Assembly (NCBI RefSeq): GCF_964199755.1 | Contig: NC_133906.1 | Span: forward strand, 1,426,001 to 1,490,000 | DNA length: 64,000 nucleotides | From: Larus michahellis | Lineage: Eukaryota > Chordata > Aves > Charadriiformes > Laridae | Reading direction: 5' to 3' | Shown here: piece after piece, positions 57,031-64,000 of the stretch | How positions within the stretch are numbered: the stretch's first letter is position 1 | Layout of the letters: every line of letters begins with the position of its first letter | Notes under the pieces: generated by a model | What the model saw: the letters and a program-made list of their open reading frames with translations, nothing else | Told to the model about the DNA's origin: nothing | Database searches by the model: none | Translations under genes and position numbers: made by a program

Positions 57031-60000
57031 AACTGCGTTAGAGAGGCGTGAAGGACCCGCTTCGCAGGAAGACAAATCCGACAATGTGAGCTCGGGGCTC
57101 GCCTGCCCTTCGGGAGCGGACGGGCTCTTCTCTCCGTATCGCCGACGACGGGGACAGTCGCCCTGAGCCGGCTGATCCGGAGCCGCTGAGATGAAGTGAG
57201 CTGATCTGGAGCACTTTCCATCTCAGGGATGGCAAAGCTGGAAGTGTCCTGTGTCGCGGCAGCGATTCTGCCAGAGCTCCTCGCTTTTCTCCCTCTTGCC
57301 AATTTTCCATGTCTTGTCTCAAAGTGTAACTGAAGTCGTGCTTTGAATTCAGAGGGGGTCGAAGTAGAGCTTTCCAAATATCCCTGGAAAAGTCTATCTG
57401 TCTCTTCACTGTCTCAAGAACGACAGGAGACAAACCTTTCGGCTGTAAGTGTTTGCTATTGGGGTCTACTTGCTTTTCTAAGAATCCAGCGTTCACTCCG
57501 TGAGCTCTGATGGATGAACTGAGCTCGGGATGTCGAAACCCGCGGTTATTTTTTGAAACAATTGAGCTAGGCTTTCATCCCTTCCTATCTAATGGAGGAG
57601 ACTCAGGGTAACGCCCCAGCACTTGGTGGGTTGTCGGGGTGTGAAGGTGAGTAGCTTTTACTGGTTTTTCTGTACAGATTCTTTATTGATGTGGATAACC
57701 AATCCTCACGTCTTGCTGCTTAGTCAGAGGCACAGGGCATACTCTGAGACTGACAAAAGATGGAGTAGCTAAACTAAGCCTTCCTCAAACCCGGGTGTTT
57801 TTCACAGGATCTCAGCTTTTTCTTACGACTTCGTAGCTTCTCATTATAGATATAGGTGGTATAAAAGGCAACTTAGGTGTACATCTGTGGTAGCAGTGCA
57901 ATGCTACAGTGCTTAAGGATTTGCCAGTGCTACCCACTACCCTACTACTACTCGGGTAGTAGCTGGATTTCATCAGAATGAGAACTTCACATGGACTGGG
58001 ACCTTGGCTTTCACATGGCTAGGGACCTTTATCCCTAGCTAAGCTCACATCTCTAGCATTGTGGGACCATTTATTCCAGTTCCTGCTTGGTGGATATAGG
58101 AATGATGCAGACAAGCGTTCAAACCACAGTAAAAGGGACATCATATCCTCTATCCTTGACGTCAGTGCTTGTCATCTCATTAATAGCTGTTTTACTGATT
58201 TGAAACATCCTACTACATTTTACAGTAAGCTTAACTTAGACGCTAGCAAGACTGTAAGATACTTCAAAATAAAATGGTGCTATTTTTGCTGACATCGGCA
58301 TAGTATTTTCATCCCTATAAATATGGCATGAAATATTCCTCCAGAGAAGATCTACTTATTCCAGGTAAGTTGATTAATTTAGCAAGCAGGTAAGTCGGGG
58401 AAAAAAACAAACAAACAAACAAATCCAGCCAAAACCCATCCTGCTTGAACACCTCTTGTCCTGGACTGCCGTGGAGCAAATGTGATGAATTTGTTGATAG
58501 GAGATCTGTCTTGGCATCTCTTCCTATCCACGATTCAAGACGGCGATCTCTACCCAAACCTTTATTTCTTTTGTCACACGAATTAAAACAAACTGCCAGA
58601 AAACTCCAGGAAACTCAGAGGTCGGGAACGTGTCTCCAGGTTAACGTGGCAAAAATAGTGCCTCGTAGCATGTTTTTCCTTGGTCCTCTGATCAAAAAGA
58701 TCGATTCTGTTGCCTGCATCTGGAAGAAGTTAAGAACTGCTGTTGTACTTGGTAGGGTAGATTTACCTCTGTCGACTTACCTCTGCGAAATGGTAATGAT
58801 AGTGTGAGACTGAAGAAAACCCGTGTGTAGACCTAAACAATGGAAGAGAATTAGAAAACCTGTGTAGGCGTTGTGAATGAGATAGGGATGTGCTGATGGC
58901 CTTAGTAAGTCCGTGTCCCCAGCATCAGTGTCTGCCAGAGGTCCCTTTTGCCACTTCCCGTGGGCTGCTTCTCTCTCGAGCAGCGCTGGAGGGAGAGCGC
59001 TTCATCTCCAAAGGCTGAAATTCCACAAAGATTTGTGATATGAAACGCGGTCTGTCCGAATGCCTTCCTCGGGGAGAAAACCCCGTCTCTGGTCGGGAAA
59101 AGGAAATGCAGGTAAGTTACTAAGAGGCAATAGGAAGAGCTTTGATGGCATACGCCATACAAAAATGTCATCAGAGATGGATCATAATATTTTGATCCAT
59201 TTTGATTTCGGGAAAAGGAAACGCAGGTAAGTTACTAAGACGCAGTAGGAAGAGGTCGTCGTTGCGTTTTGATGGCATACGCCATACAAAAATGGCATCA
59301 GGGACGGATCATTGCTGTCCCCGGAAAGCCTAACTACCTTCAGCGGCGGATTTCCGTATGAACCGACGGCGCTGTGGAGATCAGTCGGGCAGGAATACAA
59401 AAGGGTCAGTAGGCGCAATGGTGTTCGATAATCTTTTGAACTGTTGTCTGTGTACATGAGCTGCAGACGTAACGGCAGAAGTTGGTCTCATCCTCAGTCC
59501 GACTGCGGGAAGCGCGGTGGCTGCGGGAAGCGCGGCGGCCGCGGGGCCGGTGTGTCGCAGCCCGGCTGCCTGCGGGGGCCCGGAGCAGGCGATGGTGAAT
59601 GCGGACGAGGGCGGACGAGAGCTGTGCGCGGCGGATTTTGCCTTGACGCTTCAAACGGTGGTCGAAAATCCTCCCACAGCTGCGCACTTGGCTTTGCCGG
59701 GGCGGGGATGCGGGGGCGGTATTCCAGTATGCTGCGACACCGACGAGCCTCCGGCAAAAGGCGAGCACGAATGGAGAGCACAGATAGCGGAAAAACGCAG
59801 CCCTGTCTCATTTAAAGGGAGGATCTCCCCCATGACACGGCTGTCCTGTTTTCTCCCAAGGGACTGGAGTCGACGCATGTAGAATGCGTCTCCTCTCACT
59901 TATGCCGTCCCATGTGTCGCCCGTCTCCGTGTAGAGGAAAATGTGGAGTAATCTGCGTTTCTCAGAGTCTGCTTTCCTTCTACCTCCCCTTTCCACTCAA

Positions 60001-61050
60001 AGTTTCATAGCAGGGTGGTCATTTGCGCTGTCAGCAGAGCTGATGGGTAACAGGGAGTATCTCCTGTGGAGTTATCGCCGAATCGTTTGACCCTCCTATT
60101 CCCTCAGAGGGATGCTGTGCGCGGGAACACAGGGACCGCAAAAAGGGGATGTGTTTCCTTGTTTTTCCTCTTCCTTCTACCCTCAGTTCTTAAAAGAGTT
60201 GCTCACAGAACACCCTCACCCCGGTGGCGTCGTTACAAACCACTTCTAGATATATTTTGATGCAAGAAATGTATAGAACTGTGTGTGGAACGTGCAGTTC
60301 GGAAACACTTCAATTAAACCTCAAGGTTTCTGACAGAGGAACCTCAATCAGGGTATTCTTGGGACCTGTCCCATTGATTGAAAACTGTGTTCAATATAAT
60401 TTATGGCAAGACCATTTCACAAGAAAATAAGTGTGAAGTGTTTTCGGCCATTTGAACTGATGACAGGGGCTACAAATCAAGATGCACAGAGGTAACAATA
60501 AACACCAGTCGAAAAGCAAATAAAGCGTCTCCGAGAAGAAATAAAACTTCTATAGGATTTTTATGGCTATTTTAACCAAAGAACAAAATTCAGGCCTCAA
60601 AATCAGGTGTAGTTAGTGAAAAGCACTGTTTCAGAAAAGCTGACAGAAGGGCCCTCTATGAAGAAGCTGGGGAGAATCATGTGAAGTTCTCCTAAACCAA
60701 TGAAATGAAAATTCTGGGGATAAAATATTCGGCAACAAAGTGAGAAAGAATCGAATTGCATGGAATGGGAAAGGGCAGAGATGAAGCAAACCAGCGCTAT
60801 TTACAGAGAACCGTAAGAGGCAATTCGTCCAGAATGCCACATGATGTCGCTCTGACCTAATAAACGTATACTAAAAGCAGGGGGAGGGCGGGGAAAGACC
60901 TTCCGGTGCACATAAAAAAAGAATGCAGATGAGAGAAAGAGCAGCGCAGAAGATGCGCAGCCCCTGAGGAAGGATTTACTGTACAGCGCACGGCTAAAAT
61001 CGTTTCAATATAAAGATCTTTAACGAGACGGTGGGGAAAAAAAGGAATTG
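57031..61050. other. PCDHA: 5' flank of the first protocadherin alpha exon
   Basis: Non-coding sequence with the direct duplication at 59.1-59.3 kb and a small CpG-rich patch at 59480-59720. Near the gene, CGCT cores occur at 60794 (aaaccagcgctatttacag) and 60848 (gatgtcgctctgacc). Mammalian clustered protocadherin promoters carry a CGCT-core conserved element a few hundred bases upstream of the ATG, so these are weak candidates. No strong TATA box. Confidence 0.35.
59093..59312. repeat. Direct duplication of ~93/105 bp upstream of the alpha cluster
   Basis: Copy 1 is 59093-59185 and copy 2 is 59208-59312, separated by 22 bases. Both contain 'gcaggtaagttactaaga' and 'tttgatggcatacgccatac'. 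Copy 2 has a 12-base insertion (tcgtcgttgcgt region). Each copy keeps a perfect CAG|GTAAGT donor-like motif (GT at 59112 and 59227) and an ATGGC-ATAC-GCCAT inverted repeat. Confidence 0.9.
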
Positions 61051-63546
61051 ATGACTGCGATGGACGTTTACGGACCACGCCAGCAGTGCTGGTGTGCCGT
61101 GTTGCGGGTGGTGGTGGTGGTGCAGGCGGCGTGGGCGCTGGTCGCTGGTCAGGTGCGGTACTCGGTGCCGGAGGAAGCCAAGGCCGGGACGGTGGTGGGT
61201 CGTCTGTCGCAGGACCTGGGCCTGGAGGCGGGCGATGCGGAGTCGCGGCGCTTGCGTCTGGTGTCGCAGGGCCGTCGTGCGAGCGTGGAGGTGAGCGGGA
61301 CGAGCGGGGCGCTGGTGGTGAGCTCGCGTCTGGACCGGGAGGAGCTGTGCGGGAAGAGCGCGCCGTGCGCCCTGCGCCTGGAGGTGCTGGTGGAGCGGCC
61401 GCTGCGCGTCTTCCACGTGGAGCTGGAGGTGACCGACATCAACGACAACGCCCCGCTCTTCCCCGCCGCCCGCAAAAACCTCAGCATCGCGGAGCTGTCG
61501 CTGCCGGGGTCCCGGTTTCCGCTGGAGGGCGCGTCGGATGCAGATATCGGAGCCAACGCGCAGCTCTCCTATACACTCAGCCCCAGCGAGTATTTTGGTT
61601 TGGATTTACAGCGGAGTGAAGAATACCGTGAATCTCTGTCTCTCGTACTCACAAAACCGCTGGACCGCGAGACTTTGCCTGTGCACCGTTTGGTGTTGAC
61701 GGCGAGTGACGGTGGCCGTCCGTCGCTAACGGGCGCGATGGAGCTGTTGATCTCGGTGCTGGACGCCAACGACAACGCGCCCCAGTTCAACCAGTCTGTG
61801 TATAAAGTGCAGCTGCCGGAGAACGCTACAGAGGGGACGCTGGTGGTGCGTGTGAACGCCACGGATCCAGACGTGGGAAGTAATTCCGAAGTGACATTCA
61901 CTGCGATCAATATTTTTCCTCCGAAGCGATTAAAAAGTTTCCTTTTAAATACGCAGACGGGGGAGATCCGTCTCACGGGCGCCTTGGACTTTGAGGACGT
62001 CCGTTCATACGAGATGCAAATCGAAGCGACAGATAAGGGGACACCTCCGCTGTCGGGACACTGCAGGGTGGTGCTGGAGGTGATGGACGTGAACGACAAC
62101 GCGCCGGAGGTGTGGGTGACGTCGCTGTCGGTGCCGGTGTCGGAGGACGCGGCGGTGGGGACGGTGGTGGCGCTGCTGAGCGTGTCGGACCGGGACTCGG
62201 GGTCGAACGGGCGCGTGCGGTGCGCGGTGTGGCCGGCGTCGCCGTTCGGTCTGGTGTCGACGTTCGCGGGGTCGTACTCGCTGGTGCTGCGGGAGGCGCT
62301 GGACCGGGAGCGGGTGTCGGAGTACGAGGTGGAGGTGCGTGCGGAGGACGGCGGGTCGCCGCCGCTGCGCGCCAGTCGCGGGGTGCGTGTGCCGGTGTCG
62401 GACGTGAACGACAACGCGCCGGCGTTCGCGCAGGCGGTGTACACGGTGCTGGCGCGGGAGAACAACGCGGCGGGCGCGGAGCTGGCGCGTGTGTGGGCGC
62501 GGGACCCGGACGAGGCGGGCAACGGGCGCGTGAGCTACTCGGTGTGGGAGGGCGGTGTCGGGGGCGCGTCGTCGGGCGGGGGGTGGCGGTCGGCGTCGAG
62601 CTACGTGTCGGTGGACGCGGAGAGCGGGCGGCTGTGGGCGCTGCGGCCGTTGGACTACGAGGAGGTGCAGGTGCTGCAGTTCGAGGTGCGTGCGGTGGAC
62701 GCGGGGGAGCCGTCGCTGTGCGGCAACGCCACGGTGCAGGTCTTCGTGGTGGACGAGAACGACAACGCGCCGGCGCTGCTGCCGGCGTCGGGCGTCGGCG
62801 CGTGGTCCGGGTCGTCGTCGGAGGCGGCGTCGGGGTCGGTGTGGGCGTGGGCGTGGGCGTCGTGGGGGACGCCGGCGGGGCAGGTGGTGGCGAAGATCCG
62901 GGCGGTGGACGCGGACTCGGGCTACAACGCGTGGCTGCGCTACGAGCTGTGGGAGCCGCGGGGGAAGGGCCCGTTCCGCGTGGGGCTGTACAGCGGCGAG
63001 GTGAGCACGGCGCGGGCGCTGGAGGAGGCGGACGGCCCGCGGCAGCGGCTGGTGATCGTGGTGCGTGACCACGGGGAGCCGTCGCTCTCGGCCACGGCCA
63101 CGCTGAGCGTGTCGCTGGTGGAGGGCGGCGAGGCGGCGCTGGCGGCCGCGGGCTCGTCGTCGTCGTCGTCGTCGTCGGGGGTAGGGCTGCGTCCGGCGGA
63201 GGGCGGCGCGTCGGTGTCGTCGTCTGCGGCGACGAACGTGTGGCTGGTGGTGGCGATCTGCGCGGTGTCGAGCCTGTTCCTGCTGGCGGTGGTGCTGTAC
63301 GTGGCGTCGCGGTGGGCGCCGCGGGCGGCCGTGCTGTCGGGGCCCGGTGCGGCGACGCTGGTGTGCGCCAGCGAAGTGGGGAGCTGGTCGTACTCGCAGC
63401 GGCAGAGCCGGAGCCTGTGCGTGGCGGACGGCGCGGGCAAGAGCGACCTGATGGTTTTCAGCCCCAACTTCCCGCCGCCGCCGCCGCCGGCGCCCGTCCC
63501 CGCGGCGAAGGAGACGCATCCGGAGGCGCCCGCTCTCCTGGACACG
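61051..63546 (+). CDS. PCDHA: Protocadherin alpha variable exon (first in cluster; constant exons off the right edge)
   Basis: Large variable exon of 832 codons, starting at ATG 61051 (MTAMDVYG) or the in-frame ATG at 61060. Signal peptide about 1-33, then EC1 starting QVRYSVPEEA. EC linkers are at residues 129 (DINDNAP), 238 (DANDNAP), 346 and 451 (DVNDNAP) and 568 (DENDNAP), giving six EC repeats. EC1 has Cys-X5-Cys (CGKSAPC). The RGD of mammalian alpha EC1 is absent here. EC6 has the alpha-type segments AVDADSGYNAWLRYEL and PFRVGLYSGEVST. A run of eight serines (about 702-709) precedes the membrane span (about 730-752, WLVVAICAVSSLFLLAVVLY). The tail has CASEVGSWSYSQRQSR and KSDLMVFSPN, diagnostic of alpha rather than beta or gamma. 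The likely donor is ACG|gtcagt at 63546, phase 0. Without splicing the frame runs on to a stop at 63676-63678. Which alpha member it is cannot be told; it is the most 5' in this window. Confidence 0.92.
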
Positions 63547-64000
63547 GTCAGTGGCCCTCCCTTTCTCACCTCTCGCCCCTTTCTCTCCCTTCCGTCCCGT
63601 CCCCTGGGCAGTCGCTGTTGGGAGGGGTGTCTCATCCCGCGGGGGCGGTGGGTGGTTGTCGGGTGCTTAAGGATGTGAATGGGACCTGTGAATGGGACCA
63701 TCTGCCTTCGCGTCCTTGCCACTGCCCCTTCGGCTCTTGCTTTTTGGGGAAAAGTGTATTGCAGCACCCACTAGCTTTTACCGATGCAGCTGAGATTTAA
63801 TGTTGCGGGTGTGAGTGTGATTGCGACGAGAGGTGCAATGCCATCGGCTTGCTGGTGTGTAGCATTTCCACCCGAGCTTGCTGAAGGAGTGCAAGAGTTT
63901 CAGGCTGTGGTGGTGACGGTCCCCCTGGCTGTATTTAGTGCCTTATTACCGTTGCTGTCTGATGACTGTGCTGGTTGCAGCTGTGGTTTCTCGTCGAATA
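63547..64000 (+). other. PCDHA: Start of intron after the alpha variable exon
   Basis: Sequence following the gtcagt donor. GC drops compared with the exon and no further exon is seen. The next alpha variable exon or the constant exons must lie beyond the window. Confidence 0.6.

Noticed and set aside
62005-63519. 504-codon open frame on the minus strand
   Set aside because: It is antisense to the alpha protocadherin exon. The arginine/histidine-rich composition is a by-product of GC-rich third positions in the real gene.

Overview
The window looks like a bird (or at least sauropsid) nuclear chromosome. The evidence is vertebrate intron-exon genes with GT-AG splice sites, many CR1 LINE fragments and no recognisable SINEs, compact introns, and the gene order HARS - ZMAT2 - clustered protocadherins, which matches human 5q31. 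I cannot name the species.

Layout. Positions 1-9065 (minus strand) hold the 5' half of cytosolic histidyl-tRNA synthetase HARS1: seven coding exons, with the rest off the left edge. Positions 9807-15906 (minus) hold a complete second histidyl-tRNA synthetase with an arginine-rich mitochondrial presequence, HARS2: 12 coding exons, 516 residues. HARS2 is head-to-head with ZMAT2 (plus strand, 16086-27673, six coding exons, 199 residues) across a 179-base CpG-rich promoter. ZMAT2 intron 3 carries a 2.7-kb antisense CR1 LINE whose ORF2 frame is broken by only two stop codons. About 11 kb of intergenic DNA follows (28.4-38.9 kb).

At 38896-43310 lies a complete four-exon protocadherin. One large exon encodes signal peptide, six cadherin repeats, membrane span and proximal tail, and three small exons encode its own constant tail. 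Its position (between ZMAT2 and the alpha cluster) and private constant exons identify it as a single-gene protocadherin delta subcluster, which is known from anole and coelacanth and is absent from mammals. After about 17 kb of mostly non-coding DNA, including a GC-rich block at 54.6-57.0 kb, the first variable exon of the protocadherin alpha cluster lies at 61051-63546. Its constant exons are off the right edge.

How the genes relate. The two synthetases charge tRNA-His in cytosol and mitochondrion. ZMAT2 is a spliceosomal (tri-snRNP) zinc-finger protein. The protocadherins are neuronal cell-surface recognition molecules. The most notable signals are the delta protocadherin, the same-strand HARS1/HARS2 tandem (unlike the divergent mammalian pair) with a patch of near-identical exons suggesting gene conversion, the base-composition mosaic inside the alpha variable exon, and a duplicated element with perfect splice-donor motifs just upstream of the alpha cluster.
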